Shown: positions 1 to 9,701 of the stretch, one piece after another
Layout: every line of letters starts with the position of its first letter
Numbering within the stretch: position 1 is the stretch's first letter
The notes under the pieces: generated by a model
Seen by the model: the letters and a program-made list of their open reading frames with translations, nothing else
The model's database searches: none
What the model was told of the DNA's origin: nothing
Assembly (NCBI RefSeq): GCF_018417535.1
Contig: NZ_CP070979.1
Coordinates: 1,255,568-1,319,567, forward strand
DNA from: Burkholderia pyrrocinia
Lineage (GTDB): Bacteria > Pseudomonadota > Gammaproteobacteria > Burkholderiales > Burkholderiaceae
Direction of reading: 5' to 3'
Length of the DNA stretch: 64,000 bases
Translations under genes and position numbers: made by a program

Positions 1-34
1 CGATAAAGGCGCGTTCGATTTCATATAGGAATGC

Positions 35-52
35 GAATTTATAGATAAATTC
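35..52. promoter_or_regulatory. 18-bp perfect inverted repeat, possible operator
   Basis: The sequence GAATTTATAGATAAATTC has two perfectly complementary 8-base arms around a 2-base centre, in the only AT-rich patch upstream of the polysaccharide operon. A dimeric regulator could bind it. This is inferred from symmetry and position; I recognise no named consensus. Confidence 0.35.
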
Positions 53-234
53 ATCGATCGGTTAATGACGTCCGGGATGAATGTTTTCGATGCATCGGGA
101 TACCGAGGGCGGAGCATGTCCGCCGTCAGTCGGGAAATGTCCGTCGGCGCGGTGATCGGCGCGAAGCACGGACGGTCGGGTGGGGCCCGGGGGTGATCGC
201 GTGCGGGAAGATCGGATGTTGAGGAGTACATGAA

Positions 235-318
235 ATGAGCACACTCGAGTGCGTCGACAAGTTGCGCCGTGCCGGAGACGACATCGTGCGCTTCGATGAT
301 GCATACGGGCGCGTTTGA
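235..318 (+). CDS. Possible 27-residue leader peptide
   Basis: A short frame starts with ATG 8 bases after a clear GAGGAG (221-226) and ends in TGA at 316-318, 42 bases before the first operon gene. It would encode a 27-residue peptide starting MSTLECVDKL, with no obvious regulatory codon run. The strong ribosome-binding site is the only support. It could be a leader peptide or chance. Confidence 0.25.
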   Translation: MSTLECVDKLRRAGDDIVRFDDAYGRV

Positions 319-360
319 CGGCAAATACGGGCGCCATCGTGCGCCGCCTGGAGAAGAATC

Positions 361-1731
361 ATGTTCGGATTTCAGTCGATCATTGCGCGCCTGCTCGATG
401 CACTCGTTGTGGTTCTGGGGGCGGCTGCCGCGTCGCATGTGCGGTTCGATGACGATTCGCTCGGCCGACCGGATGCGATGGTCGTCCCGTTTGTCGCGAT
501 GCTGACGCTCGCCGTCTTTCCGGCATTTCAGGTGTATCAGTCATGGCGCGGGCGCTCGTGGATCGCAATGATCAGCCGCATCTGTGCTGCATGGGTCGCC
601 GTGCAGGCATGCAACCTCGTGCTGCTGTTCGCGATGCATCGCGTCGATCAGGTGTCGCGGCTGTGGTTCGTCTACTGGACGGCAATCGCGGGATGCGGAT
701 TCGTCGTCGTCCGCCTGGCTGCCTATACGATGCTCGCGCGCGTCAGGCATGCGGGCCTGAATCTCCGCAAGGTGGCGATCGTCGGACACGGCGCGCATGC
801 CGTGCGTGTGATCGAAACGCTTGCGTTGTCCCCGGCAAGCGGGTTTCGCCCCGTCTTGTTCCACGATCCCGCGGGATCGTCCAACGGCATCATCCCGGCA
901 ATCGCGGATTTCACCAGGTTCGCCGCGGCGGTGCGTGCCGAAGCCGCGACGGAAATCTGGCTCGCGTTGCCGATCTCCGAGGAACGGACGATCCGGCGCG
1001 TGCTGAAGACGTTCGGCGACGATCTGATCAATATCCGCTTCATGCCGGACATGTGCAGCATCGCGTTGCTCGGCGGAACGATGATGGATCTCGTCGGCAT
1101 GCCGGCGATCAACCTTGTTGCATCGCCGATGTCGCATCGCGCATTGATGCAGAAAGCGCTGTTCGACCGGGTATTCGCGGCAGCGGCGCTCGTCGCGTTG
1201 ACGCCGCTGCTCGCCATGATCGCGCTGGCGGTCAAGCTGTCGTCCCCGGGCCCGGTGCTGTTTACGCAGTACCGGAAAGGTGCCGATGGCCGGGTGTTCA
1301 GGATCTACAAGTTCCGCACGATGCGCGTGCACGCCGAACAGGCCGGCATCGTGCGCCAGGCAACCCGCGGCGACGCGCGCATCACGCGCATCGGCGCGTT
1401 CCTGCGTCGCACCAGCCTCGACGAGTTGCCGCAGTTCTTCAACGTGCTGCGCGGCGACATGTCGGTCGTCGGGCCGCGACCGCACGCCATCGAGCACGAC
1501 GATCTGTACCGGCCGCTCGTCGAGGGATACATCCATCGTTACCGGATCAAGCCGGGCATCACCGGATGGGCGCAGGTCAACGGCTATCGCGGCGAGACGG
1601 ATCACCTCGACAAGATGGTCGGCCGTGTCCAGCACGATCTCTATTACCTGCGCAACTGGTCCTTCGGGCTCGACATGAAGATTGTCGCCGCCACGGTGCT
1701 GAAGGGCTTCGTCCATCCGAACGCGTACTGA
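361..1731 (+). CDS. Undecaprenyl-phosphate sugar-1-phosphate transferase (exopolysaccharide initiation)
   Basis: This membrane enzyme should transfer a sugar-1-phosphate (usually glucose or galactose) onto undecaprenyl phosphate, the first step of repeat-unit assembly. The 456 residues match the WcaJ/BceB-type layout: hydrophobic segments in the first ~130 residues, a nucleotide-binding-like CoA_binding_3 region at about 135-250, and a C-terminal bacterial sugar transferase domain from about 260. That domain has one more membrane segment, the KFRTM motif near 317, DELPQFFNVL near 354 and VGPRPH near 370. The start follows GAGAAGA with good spacing. It opens the operon, and the phosphatase gene follows after 8 bases. 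The sugar specificity cannot be read from sequence. Confidence 0.93.
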   Translation: MFGFQSIIARLLDALVVVLGAAAASHVRFDDDSLGRPDAMVVPFVAMLTLAVFPAFQVYQSWRGRSWIAMISRICAAWVAVQACNLVLLFAMHRVDQVSRLWFVYWTAIAGCGFVVVRLAAYTMLARVRHAGLNLRKVAIVGHGAHAVRVIETLALSPASGFRPVLFHDPAGSSNGIIPAIADFTRFAAAVRAEAATEIWLALPISEERTIRRVLKTFGDDLINIRFMPDMCSIALLGGTMMDLVGMPAINLVASPMSHRALMQKALFDRVFAAAALVALTPLLAMIALAVKLSSPGPVLFTQYRKGADGRVFRIYKFRTMRVHAEQAGIVRQATRGDARITRIGAFLRRTSLDELPQFFNVLRGDMSVVGPRPHAIEHDDLYRPLVEGYIHRYRIKPGITGWAQVNGYRGETDHLDKMVGRVQHDLYYLRNWSFGLDMKIVAATVLKGFVHPNAY

Positions 1732-1739
1732 GCCCGGCC

Positions 1740-2192
1740 ATGATCGAACGCATTCTGGTCGTCTGCGACGGCAATGCATGCCGCAGCCCGATGGCGAGCG
1801 CCATGCTGGCCCGCGCGCTGCCGTCCGTGCAGGTGCGGTGCGCGGGGCTGATCGCGCTGGCCGGCCGGCCGGCCGCGCAGGCCGCGATCGACGTGATGCG
1901 CGAACGCGGCTTCGACCTCACGTCGCATATCGCGCAACCGGTGCATCTCGGCCACGTGCGCACATCGCAACTGATCCTCGCGATGACGCTCGTGCAATGT
2001 CGCGAGATCGAGCGCCGTTATCCGTTCGCGCGCGGTCGCGTCTTCCAGCTCGACCATGCCGCGAAACGCGATATCGCCGATCCGGTCGGCCAGTCGGCGG
2101 AAGTGTTCGATGCCGTGGCGCGCCACATCGAGCGCGCGGTGGCGCACTGGATCGCGCGGATTCCCGCGGCGACCGCATGGGGGCACTGCTGA
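1740..2192 (+). CDS. Low-molecular-weight protein-tyrosine phosphatase (Wzb/BceD type)
   Basis: This 150-residue protein has the cysteine phosphatase loop CDGNACRS (CX5RS) near its start and a later Asp-Pro near residue 112 as candidate general acid. In Wzy-dependent capsule and exopolysaccharide systems this family dephosphorylates the tyrosine tail of the Wzc kinase, cycling chain export. The substrate is likely the Wzc product encoded at 3862-6129. The usual family DPY/DPF is DPV here, a small departure. The start lies 8 bases after the previous stop, and the stop overlaps the next start by one base (TGATG), suggesting translational coupling. Confidence 0.92.
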   Translation: MIERILVVCDGNACRSPMASAMLARALPSVQVRCAGLIALAGRPAAQAAIDVMRERGFDLTSHIAQPVHLGHVRTSQLILAMTLVQCREIERRYPFARGRVFQLDHAAKRDIADPVGQSAEVFDAVARHIERAVAHWIARIPAATAWGHC

Positions 2193-2584
2193 TGCGACAC
2201 CCTATCGGTCAACTCGCGATGCTCGTCGGCCTGTCGTGTGCATCGGCCGCACACGGCAGTGCCCCGCCGGCGCGCCCTTCGACGAACGTACCGCGGTGGA
2301 TCGCGGGTCTCGCGGATACCGCGTCCCAAACCTCGAATCCCTGGCGCGGATCGATCGCAAAGCCGGCGGTCGCGTCGGGCGTCGCAGCGCCGGCGGTCGA
2401 CAACTATGCGCCGCTGCCGATCGAGCGGCAGATGCGAGCGTTGTCGATCGACGCGCCGGGCATGCCGACGGTGCGTCGCACGCGCGGCGCGGCACGCGTC
2501 CCGATTCGGCCACGCGGCGGGAACGACAACGCGACAGACGACTGGCCAGGCATGGAGCCGCCCTGGGTCCGTTCGTCATGGTGA
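2192..2584 (+). CDS. Small secreted protein of unknown function in the polysaccharide operon
   Basis: I do not recognise a family. The 130-residue product starts with a plausible signal peptide (hydrophobic LAMLVGLSCASAA, cleavage after AHG). The rest is Pro/Arg-rich, low in hydrophobic residues and probably disordered. The start overlaps the phosphatase stop by one base; an in-frame ATG at 2177 would add five residues. Its place between phosphatase and exporter suggests a periplasmic accessory role in the export machine, by position only. Confidence 0.6.
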   Translation: MRHPIGQLAMLVGLSCASAAHGSAPPARPSTNVPRWIAGLADTASQTSNPWRGSIAKPAVASGVAAPAVDNYAPLPIERQMRALSIDAPGMPTVRRTRGAARVPIRPRGGNDNATDDWPGMEPPWVRSSW

Positions 2585-2704
2585 TCGACCGGGCGGCGCG
2601 GGATTGCGGGCGAAACAAGCCGAACCATCACGCGACGAAACGAACACAACCGTGAGCACGATGCCACGGACGAAATTGACGATAGCGCGACACACGAGGC
2701 AGCA

Positions 2705-3865
2705 ATGGGCAAATCATTCGACGGTATATCGACAGGAAGCAGACGGGGCCGCGCGCTGGTTCCGCTCGTGCTGTCCGTGTTCCTGACGGCATGCGCCGTC
2801 GCGCCCGGCATGCGGATGACCGGCTCGCAGGAGTTGCCGGTGGCCAGTGCGCGCAACGGCGAACCGGCACAGTCGCTCGATGTGCCGATCCGGGAAATCG
2901 ACGTCAACCTGCTGCAATCGATGCGCGACGATAGCGAAGCGACCGGGCACGTCGACGCGCTGTTGCGTGAGCGCGCGAAGGGCGGTTATCGGATCGGCGC
3001 CGGCGACGTGTTGCAGATCACGGTGTGGGATCACCCCGAACTGTCCGCGGCGGCGCCGACGAATCAGTCGTCGTCGGCACAACGGCAGAGCGACCCCGTC
3101 AGCGGCTTTGTCGTCGACGAAACCGGCAGCGTGCAGTTTCCTTATGTCGGCACGCTCGCGGTCTCGGGCAGGACGACAACCGAGGTTCGCGATGCGTTCC
3201 GCGTCGCGTTGACGCAAACCTTCCGCGACCCGCAGGTCACCGTGCGCGTCACGTCGTACCGCAGCCAGCAGGTCTATGTCGAAGGCGAGGTGCGCAATCC
3301 GGGCGTCCAGCCGATCAACGACGTGCCGATGACGCTGATCGAGGCGATCGATCGCGCGGGCGGGCTTCAGCCCACGGCCGATCGAAGCCGCATCGAGCTG
3401 ATGCGCGGCGACGAGCATTACGTGCTGAACCTGTCTCAGCTCGTCGCACGACGTATCGACCCGGCCCGCATCCTGTTGCGCAACCGGGACGTGCTGCGGG
3501 TGCAGTCGCGCGAGGACAACGGCGCGTTCGTCATGGGCGAGGTCGCGAAGCCGACGCTCGCGCTACCGCTTCGCGACGGCTCGTTGACGCTCGGCGATGC
3601 GTTGCAGCAAGCCGGCAGCTTCAACAGCGGCACCGCCGACACGGCGCAGGTCTACGTGATTCGCGGGCGCGGCTCGAGTACCCCCGACGTGTTTCATCTC
3701 GACGCGAAGTCGCCGGTTGCGATGGTGCTCGCGAACGACTTCAGGCTGGCGCCGAAGGATGTCGTCTATGTCGACGGCAACGGCCTCGTCCGACTCAGCC
3801 GCGTGCTGTCGCTGCTGTTGCCCGCGATCAATGCCGGCATGACCGGCGCGCTGGTCGCGAAATGA
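2705..3865 (+). CDS. Outer-membrane polysaccharide export lipoprotein (Wza/BceE type)
   Basis: Wza-family proteins form the outer-membrane channel through which finished polysaccharide leaves the cell. The 386-residue protein has a lipoprotein signal with lipobox LTAC (Cys30). A polysaccharide export (Poly_export) domain starts around residues 95-185 with [19 protein letters not shown], and SLBB-type beta-grasp repeats follow (near [11 protein letters not shown] and [10 protein letters not shown]). The C-terminus is hydrophobic, consistent with the membrane-spanning helix of this family. GAGG just upstream supports the start. The gene ends in an ATGA overlap with the Wzc gene, the expected partner for a continuous export conduit. 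Confidence 0.94.
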   Translation: MGKSFDGISTGSRRGRALVPLVLSVFLTACAVAPGMRMTGSQELPVASARNGEPAQSLDVPIREIDVNLLQSMRDDSEATGHVDALLRERAKGGYRIGAGDVLQITVWDHPELSAAAPTNQSSSAQRQSDPVSGFVVDETGSVQFPYVGTLAVSGRTTTEVRDAFRVALTQTFRDPQVTVRVTSYRSQQVYVEGEVRNPGVQPINDVPMTLIEAIDRAGGLQPTADRSRIELMRGDEHYVLNLSQLVARRIDPARILLRNRDVLRVQSREDNGAFVMGEVAKPTLALPLRDGSLTLGDALQQAGSFNSGTADTAQVYVIRGRGSSTPDVFHLDAKSPVAMVLANDFRLAPKDVVYVDGNGLVRLSRVLSLLLPAINAGMTGALVAK

Positions 3866-6129
3866 ACCGCCGGAATCCGATCGACACTGGATTTGCCATG
3901 ACAGACCTTTCCGAAGCACGGCTGTACGACGCGGCGTTGTACGACGATGCACCCCTTTCGTCCTACGTCGACATCGTGCTGGCCCGGTGGCGCCTGGTGC
4001 TGGGCATCGCGGCCGGCGTGTTCCTGCTGGGGCTGCTGTATGTGGTATTCGCGACTCCGGTCTATCGGGTCGACGCGACGATCCAGGTCAACGAGTCGAC
4101 CGCGGCAGGCAATTCGCCGTTGCACGACATCGCGGCGTTGCTCGACAACGGGAGCACGACCGCTGCCGAACTCGAACTCGTGCGCGCGCGCATGGTGATC
4201 GACTCGGTCGTCACGAAGCAGCATCTCAACATCATCGCCGAACCGCGCTATTTCCCGTTGATCGGCCGCTGGGTCGCCCGTCGCTATCGGGACGACGGCG
4301 TGGCGCAGCCGCTTTGGGGATTGTCCCGGTTTGCATGGGGCGGCGAGCGATTCGATGTCGTCGCGTTCGAGACGGCCGGCAAGAAAAGCCACGACGGCAT
4401 CGACGTGCTGGACGGGCTCTGGTTCGACGTGACCGCCGAAGGCGGCGGGCGCTACGTGGTCAGGGACGAGGACGATGACGTCGTGCTGAAAGGCGAGGTC
4501 GGCGTGCCGGCGCACGGGCAGTACAAGGCGCAGCCGCTGACGCTGCTGGTCGCCGCCCTCGACGCCCGGCCGGGCACGGCGTTTCGGCTCAAGCGCATCC
4601 CGCAGCTCGAAGCGGTCTCCCAGCTTCAGGACGATCTGACCGTCGAGGAAAAGGCCAAGCAATCCGGCATCCTGACCGTCACGCTCGAGGGCGACGACCG
4701 GTCGCGCATCCGGAACATCCTGCGGGCCGTGGTCGACGGCTACGTCCAGCAAAACAAGGAGTACCGGAGCGAAGAGGCCGCCGCGACGCTGGAATCGCTG
4801 AAGAGCAGCATGCCGACGGTCATGAAGGCGCTGAAGGACGCCGAGGACCGGTACGCGGCGTTTCGCGCGCGCACGGGAACGGTCGATCTCGACGAACAGG
4901 GCAAGCTGCTGCTCGGTCAGGAAGTGGACATCGAGACGCGCACGCTCGAACTCAAGCAAAAGCGCGTCGACCTGATCGCGCGGTTCGCCGACGGCCATCC
5001 GGCCGTACAGGCGCTCGACGCCAACCTGGCGGAGCTGGCGGGCAAGGCGAAGGAACTGAAGGCGCTCGAAGCAAGGTTGCCCGATACGGAGCGGGAGGGT
5101 CTTGGCGTGTTGCGTGACGTGCGCGTCAACACCGAGCTGTATACGAACCTGCTGAACACCGGACAACAGCTCGAGATCGCCAGGCGAAGCGAGATCGGCA
5201 ATGTCCGCGCCGTCGACTTGCCGGTCCTGCCGGTGAAACCCGTCAAGCCCAAGCGCCTGCTGCTGGTTGCGCTGTCGTTGTGTCTCGGGATTGCCCTTGG
5301 CGTCGCCGCCCCGTTCGCACAACGGGCGGTATGGGGCCGCGTCGAACATTCCGAGCACCTCGAGCAGGTGCTGGGCGTGCCGGTTTATGCGGTGGTGCCG
5401 CACAGTCGGGAGCAGCGACGTCTGGTGCGAGACCAGCAGCGTGCGGGACAGGGCGCGCATGTTCTCGCATCGGAAATTCCGGAGGATGTGACCGTCGACG
5501 CGATCCGCAGCCTGCGCACGACGCTGCAGTTCACGATGTCCGAGTCGGGGCACCGCGTGATCATGGTCACGAGCCCGCAGCCCAGTGCGGGTAAATCGTT
5601 CCTCTGCGCGAATCTGGCTTCGCTGTTCGCGTCGGGCGGCAAGCGCGTGCTGCTGATCGATGCCGATATTCGCCGCGGTCAGTCGCATCGTCACTTCGGG
5701 CTGCCGGCGGCGCCCGGCCTGCCCGACGCGATCGCGAGCGGCGCGCTCGAGCGCGGCGTCCAGAAATCGGCGATCGCCGGCGTCGACGTGCTGGCGCGCG
5801 GTGCCGTCGCCCGCACGTCGGAGCTGTTCAACGACGGCCGCTTCAAGTCGCTGCTCGACACGGCATCGCGTCTCTACGACATCGTCATCGTCGATACGGC
5901 GCCGATTCTCGCGCTGCACGATGCGGCGACCATCGGCCGCCACGGCGCGACGACGCTGCTGTGCGTCCGGCATGGCCGCAGTTCGATGCCGGAGATCCGC
6001 GAGGCAGAGCGTCGCCTGCGCAATGCCGGCATCGCGATCAGCGGCGTCGTGCTGAACGACGTGCCGCGGCGTCAGGCCGTCTACGGCGCGTATGGCGAAG
6101 GGAAATACGCGTATGAAACCGAGCACTGA
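3862..6129 (+). CDS. Polysaccharide co-polymerase and tyrosine autokinase (Wzc/BceF type)
   Basis: This inner-membrane protein controls chain length and export and phosphorylates its own tyrosine tail. The product (755 residues from the ATGA-overlapping start, 743 from an ATG at 3898) has a Wzz domain between two membrane segments (about 45-65 and 465-485). A bacterial tyrosine kinase domain follows, with Walker A SAGKS near 575, Walker A' LLIDAD near 597 and Walker B VIVDTAP near 675. The last 20 residues carry clustered tyrosines ([11 protein letters not shown]), the autophosphorylation tail. The phosphatase at 1740 should reverse this. Both starts lack a strong ribosome-binding site; I took the coupled one. 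Confidence 0.93.
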   Translation: MNRRNPIDTGFAMTDLSEARLYDAALYDDAPLSSYVDIVLARWRLVLGIAAGVFLLGLLYVVFATPVYRVDATIQVNESTAAGNSPLHDIAALLDNGSTTAAELELVRARMVIDSVVTKQHLNIIAEPRYFPLIGRWVARRYRDDGVAQPLWGLSRFAWGGERFDVVAFETAGKKSHDGIDVLDGLWFDVTAEGGGRYVVRDEDDDVVLKGEVGVPAHGQYKAQPLTLLVAALDARPGTAFRLKRIPQLEAVSQLQDDLTVEEKAKQSGILTVTLEGDDRSRIRNILRAVVDGYVQQNKEYRSEEAAATLESLKSSMPTVMKALKDAEDRYAAFRARTGTVDLDEQGKLLLGQEVDIETRTLELKQKRVDLIARFADGHPAVQALDANLAELAGKAKELKALEARLPDTEREGLGVLRDVRVNTELYTNLLNTGQQLEIARRSEIGNVRAVDLPVLPVKPVKPKRLLLVALSLCLGIALGVAAPFAQRAVWGRVEHSEHLEQVLGVPVYAVVPHSREQRRLVRDQQRAGQGAHVLASEIPEDVTVDAIRSLRTTLQFTMSESGHRVIMVTSPQPSAGKSFLCANLASLFASGGKRVLLIDADIRRGQSHRHFGLPAAPGLPDAIASGALERGVQKSAIAGVDVLARGAVARTSELFNDGRFKSLLDTASRLYDIVIVDTAPILALHDAATIGRHGATTLLCVRHGRSSMPEIREAERRLRNAGIAISGVVLNDVPRRQAVYGAYGEGKYAYETEH

Positions 6130-7642
6130 GCCCGCGATTCGCGACATCGCGCCGCTTGCCGCGAGCGACCGTGCGTCGCCCGGCGGCGAGCGGCTCGGTG
6201 CGCGCACGGTGCGAAGCCTCGCGTGGGCCCTGGTGCAGGCATGGGGCGGCAAGCTCGTCACGCTCGTCACGTATCTGCTGGTCGCGCGGTGGCTCGGCCC
6301 GGCGGACGTCGGGCTTGCGGCCGCGGTCACGCTGTCGCTGTCGCTGGTCCTGATGATCGCCGAGGGTGGCCTGGGCGACGCGCTGGTGCAGCGCGCGTCG
6401 CTCGACGACGACGATCTCGAATGGCCGTTCGCGTGCTCGATCGGCATGGCGGTCGTGCTCGCGGCCGCGCTGTTCGTCCTCGCCGGGCGCGTCGAAACGT
6501 GGCTGGGCGTACCTGGCCTGGCGCCGTATCTGCGGGTGGCGTGCGCGTTCGTGCCGATCGGCTCGGCGAGCGCGTTCCAGGAGGGGCTGTACAAGCGGCG
6601 GCTGGATTTCCGTACGCTGGCGATGCGTCAACTCGTCTCGGTGAGCGTCGCGGGCGCCGTTGCGGTCGCGCTGGCGATTGCGGGCGCCGGTGCGTGGAGC
6701 CTGATTGCGCAGGCGGCGACCTTCATGACGATGTCCGCGCTCTGGCTCTGGCGCAGACCGGTCTGGCGTCCGCGCGGCCGCCGGAATGCGACCACGTTCT
6801 GGCCCATTGCGCGCTTCGGCGGTCACGTCGTCGCGTCGAGACTGATCGACTGGTGCGCGACGCGAGCGGTGGACCTGATCGTCGTCGCGCTGTACGGCGC
6901 GGCCGGGCTGGGCATCTACGCGATCGGCGCGAGGCTGTACCAGACGGCGCTGGAGCTGCTGTGCCGCGCCGCGACCGACGTCGCGCTCGCGGTGCTGTCG
7001 CGGGTCGCGCACGACGCCGGGAAAATGGCGGCCACCTACCTCGATGTCACGGGGCTTGCCGCCATGGCCGCGGCGCCGCTGTTCGTCCTGATGGCCGTGT
7101 TGAGCCACGACGTCACGATCGTGCTGTTCGGCGCCCGCTGGGCGGATAGCGCCGCGATCATGACGCCGCTGATGGGGCTCGGCGCGATTCAGACGGTCCA
7201 GTTCGTCAACGGTGCATTCCTGTCGGCACGCGGCCGGCCGAACGTCACGATGTGGCTGACGGTCGTCAAGCTCGTCCTGGTGCTGGGCGCGATGGCCTGC
7301 CTGCCGTCGCACGACGTCGCCGGGCTGGCGTGGCTGTATGTCGGCGCCGTGCTGTTCATCACGCCGCTCAGCTTCGGTGCCGTCGTCGTCGAGCTGTCGG
7401 TCGATCCCGGCCGCTTGCTGGGTCGACTGGTGCCGCCGTATCTGATCGCGCTCGGCTGCGCGCTGATCGTATCGCGGCTTGGCGCGCACCTCGGCGGCGT
7501 GTCGGTCCTGGTCAGGTTGCCGCTGCTGATCGTCTGCTTCGGCGCCGCTTATGTCGGCGCAACCTGGATGTTGCGCCGTCAGGCCGCCCGGCAAACCGTG
7601 TCGATGCTGATCGCATTGCGTGATGCGAGGAAAGGGACATGA
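6113..7642 (+). CDS. Lipid-linked oligosaccharide flippase (Wzx family)
   Basis: A very hydrophobic 509-residue protein of the polysaccharide biosynthesis/MATE-like superfamily, with about 12 predicted membrane segments. It opens like Wzx proteins (RTVRSLAWALVQAWGGK, then LLVARWLGPADVG). Its role is to move the undecaprenyl-linked repeat unit across the inner membrane. The start at 6113 follows GAAGGGA at 6098-6104 and overlaps the end of the kinase gene; a start at 6092 is possible but less well placed. The stop overlaps the next start (ATGA). Confidence 0.88.
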   Translation: MKPSTEPAIRDIAPLAASDRASPGGERLGARTVRSLAWALVQAWGGKLVTLVTYLLVARWLGPADVGLAAAVTLSLSLVLMIAEGGLGDALVQRASLDDDDLEWPFACSIGMAVVLAAALFVLAGRVETWLGVPGLAPYLRVACAFVPIGSASAFQEGLYKRRLDFRTLAMRQLVSVSVAGAVAVALAIAGAGAWSLIAQAATFMTMSALWLWRRPVWRPRGRRNATTFWPIARFGGHVVASRLIDWCATRAVDLIVVALYGAAGLGIYAIGARLYQTALELLCRAATDVALAVLSRVAHDAGKMAATYLDVTGLAAMAAAPLFVLMAVLSHDVTIVLFGARWADSAAIMTPLMGLGAIQTVQFVNGAFLSARGRPNVTMWLTVVKLVLVLGAMACLPSHDVAGLAWLYVGAVLFITPLSFGAVVVELSVDPGRLLGRLVPPYLIALGCALIVSRLGAHLGGVSVLVRLPLLIVCFGAAYVGATWMLRRQAARQTVSMLIALRDARKGT

Positions 7643-8865
7643 GCCGCCTCGCGCTGCAGGTGCCGCGGCCACGCGCGTCGTCGTCCGGTGCGTCGACGAT
7701 CGGGCCGCAGGTGCGCTTCGACCTCGCGGACGCAGTCTTGCTCGTGCTGCTGCTGCTGAACTCGATCCAGTTCCTGAAGATCGGCGGCGCGCAACTCGGT
7801 CAGTTGTTCGCGGTGCTCGTGCTGCCGGTGCTGCTGGTGCGGCGCCGGATCCCCGTCGGCGCGTGGGAAATCTGGGCCTTTGCGTTGTTTGTCGGCGTCG
7901 CGTTGTCGACGACCTTCCTGTCCGGCTATCCGCGCTTCAAGGCGATCGAGCAGATCGTGAAATTCATGTTCGTGATGCCGGCGTTCTATTTGATCGGCCG
8001 CTATTACGGCGCGCGGGCATGCGTGCGGCCGTTGCCGTTCGGTTATGCCGCGATCGCGGGGTTCCTGGCGTTTCAGTACGCGCTGCAGTATTTCGACGTC
8101 TCGGTGCTGTACGAAAAAGTCGACTTCATGCAGAACGCGATTCACGGTTCGTTCAAGGAGCGCAACTGGTTCGCGGCGTTTTTCTTCCTGACCGCCTACG
8201 CCTGTTTCCTGCAGTCGCCGCGTCGCATTCCCGACGTCGTGAAGTTCGTTGTGCTCGCCCTCGTCGTGACGCTGCTGAGCGAATCGAAGACGGTGTTGAT
8301 CGCATGCGCGATCGTGATCCTGCTGCAGGTGCGCGGCCGTTTTTTTGCGAAATTGCTGACGATGGCCGCCGGGGCGGGATTCTACCTGTACATGTTCACA
8401 CGCGAACTGACCGGCGACCAGCTTCAGGTCCGGCTGCAGCAGGAGCGCGGGCTTGCGTTCACGGAATCGATCAAGCTGGTCGGCCGCGACTGGATCGGTC
8501 ACGGCTTCGGCTTCGTCGAGCATTACTTCTCGCACTCGGCCGTCGCCGTCCGCGGGCTCGGCGAGGGCACGAGCGCGGTCTTTTGCGCGCCGCTGGATCT
8601 GATGCTGGTCGCCGGCCCGATCGGGCTGCTCGCGTGGGCGGTGTTCTTCGCCGGTCTCGGCCAGGGCCGGCGCGCGATGGTCTTGCTCGCGCCGCTCGCG
8701 GCATGGTCGCTGATCAACCCGATGCACCAGAGCGAAACCTCATACCTGTTCGTCGGCTATCTCGCGTCGTACGCCTTCGCTCCCCGGGCGGCACGCCGGA
8801 AAGCCCGCACTGCGCAGCCCGTCTTGCGGCCCCGATCCATTTCCTCGTCCGGACATACTCGATGA
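7639..8865 (+). CDS. O-antigen ligase/polymerase-like membrane protein (Wzy candidate)
   Basis: A 408-residue integral membrane protein with about ten hydrophobic segments and a larger hydrophilic loop in its second half, the pattern of Wzy polymerases and O-antigen ligases. Such proteins have little sequence identity, so the call rests on topology and place in the operon directly after the flippase. It should join repeat units on the periplasmic face. The start has AAGGGA upstream and overlaps the flippase stop by ATGA; its own stop overlaps the next gene in the same way. Confidence 0.72.
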   Translation: MSRLALQVPRPRASSSGASTIGPQVRFDLADAVLLVLLLLNSIQFLKIGGAQLGQLFAVLVLPVLLVRRRIPVGAWEIWAFALFVGVALSTTFLSGYPRFKAIEQIVKFMFVMPAFYLIGRYYGARACVRPLPFGYAAIAGFLAFQYALQYFDVSVLYEKVDFMQNAIHGSFKERNWFAAFFFLTAYACFLQSPRRIPDVVKFVVLALVVTLLSESKTVLIACAIVILLQVRGRFFAKLLTMAAGAGFYLYMFTRELTGDQLQVRLQQERGLAFTESIKLVGRDWIGHGFGFVEHYFSHSAVAVRGLGEGTSAVFCAPLDLMLVAGPIGLLAWAVFFAGLGQGRRAMVLLAPLAAWSLINPMHQSETSYLFVGYLASYAFAPRAARRKARTAQPVLRPRSISSSGHTR

Positions 8866-9698
8866 AATTCTCTCTCATCATGGCGACGCTCGGCCGCAGC
8901 GACGAGATCGAGCGCATGTTCGATTCGCTGCTGCGGCAGGCCTACGCCGACCTCGAGGTCATCGTCGTCGACCAGAACCCTGACGACCGGGTAGAGCGGA
9001 TCGTCGACCGGTATCGCGACCGGCTGACGATCGTCCATCTGCGATCCGACAAGGGCAAGTCGCGGGCGACGAACGTCGGCCTGAAGGCCGTGACGGGCGA
9101 CGTGGTCGGGTTCCCCGACGACGATTGCTGGTATCGGCCCGGGATGCTCCATGCAGTCGCGGCGCGGTTGTCCGCCGACCGGATGCTCGACGGCGTGACG
9201 GGCATGAGCATCGACGCCGCGGGCCGGCCGTCGCAGGGGCGGTGGGCGGCCTCGGCGCAGATCGTGAACCGCTTCAACGTGTGGGTGTGCGCGACGTCGT
9301 ACACGATCTTCCTGCGCCGGTCCGCCGTGCATGCGGCGGGGCAGTTCGACGTGGACCTCGGCGTGGGCGCGACCACGCGCTGGGGAGCGGGGGAAGAAGT
9401 CGACTTTCTCGTGCGCGCGTTGCAAGCGGGGTGCCGGATCGACTACGACCCGCATCTGCGCGTCCATCATCCCGAACCGCTCGCCGTGCTCGACGAGCAT
9501 GCGTATGCGCGCGGAAGGCGCTACAACCGCGGGTTCGGGCATGTGCTGCGCATCAATCGTTATCCGCTCGCCTACGTTCTTTACATGATCGCGCGGCCGG
9601 TCGCCGGCTGCCTGCTGTCATGTGTGCGCCGCAATCCCCGGCGTGCGAAGTACTACTGGATCGCCGCGTCGCATCGGCTGCTTGGCTGGATGGATTGA
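8862..9698 (+). CDS. Family 2 glycosyltransferase
   Basis: A 278-residue GT-A fold enzyme that probably adds one sugar to the lipid-linked repeat unit on the cytoplasmic face. It opens with the family 2 start FSLIMATLGR, has the nucleotide-sugar segment VIVVDQNPDD near 32-41 and the metal-binding GFPDDDCW near 83-90. A GEEVDFLVRAL segment near 180 supplies the acidic residues typical of the catalytic base region. The C-terminal hydrophobic stretch may bind the membrane. Donor and acceptor are not predictable. The start overlaps the polymerase stop by ATGA. Confidence 0.9.
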   Translation: MKFSLIMATLGRSDEIERMFDSLLRQAYADLEVIVVDQNPDDRVERIVDRYRDRLTIVHLRSDKGKSRATNVGLKAVTGDVVGFPDDDCWYRPGMLHAVAARLSADRMLDGVTGMSIDAAGRPSQGRWAASAQIVNRFNVWVCATSYTIFLRRSAVHAAGQFDVDLGVGATTRWGAGEEVDFLVRALQAGCRIDYDPHLRVHHPEPLAVLDEHAYARGRRYNRGFGHVLRINRYPLAYVLYMIARPVAGCLLSCVRRNPRRAKYYWIAASHRLLGWMD

Positions 9699-9701
9699 AC
9701 G

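Larger units (their letters stand above)
1..360. other. Upstream region of the polysaccharide operon
   Basis: This stretch precedes the first gene of the polysaccharide operon. The first 60 bases are AT-rich and hold a perfect inverted repeat; the rest is GC-rich. The only coding candidate I would keep is a 27-codon open frame at 235-318 with a good ribosome-binding site. It probably holds the operon promoter, but I cannot fix -35 and -10 boxes by eye. Confidence 0.5.

Noticed and set aside
541-1779. A long minus-strand open frame opposite the sugar transferase
   Set aside because: Antisense to a confident gene; its product is Arg/His-rich as expected for the reverse frame of high-GC DNA and has no ribosome-binding site or family.
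3766-6594. A 942-codon minus-strand frame opposite the kinase and flippase genes
   Set aside because: Shadow of two well-supported genes; composition is typical of antisense high-GC frames.
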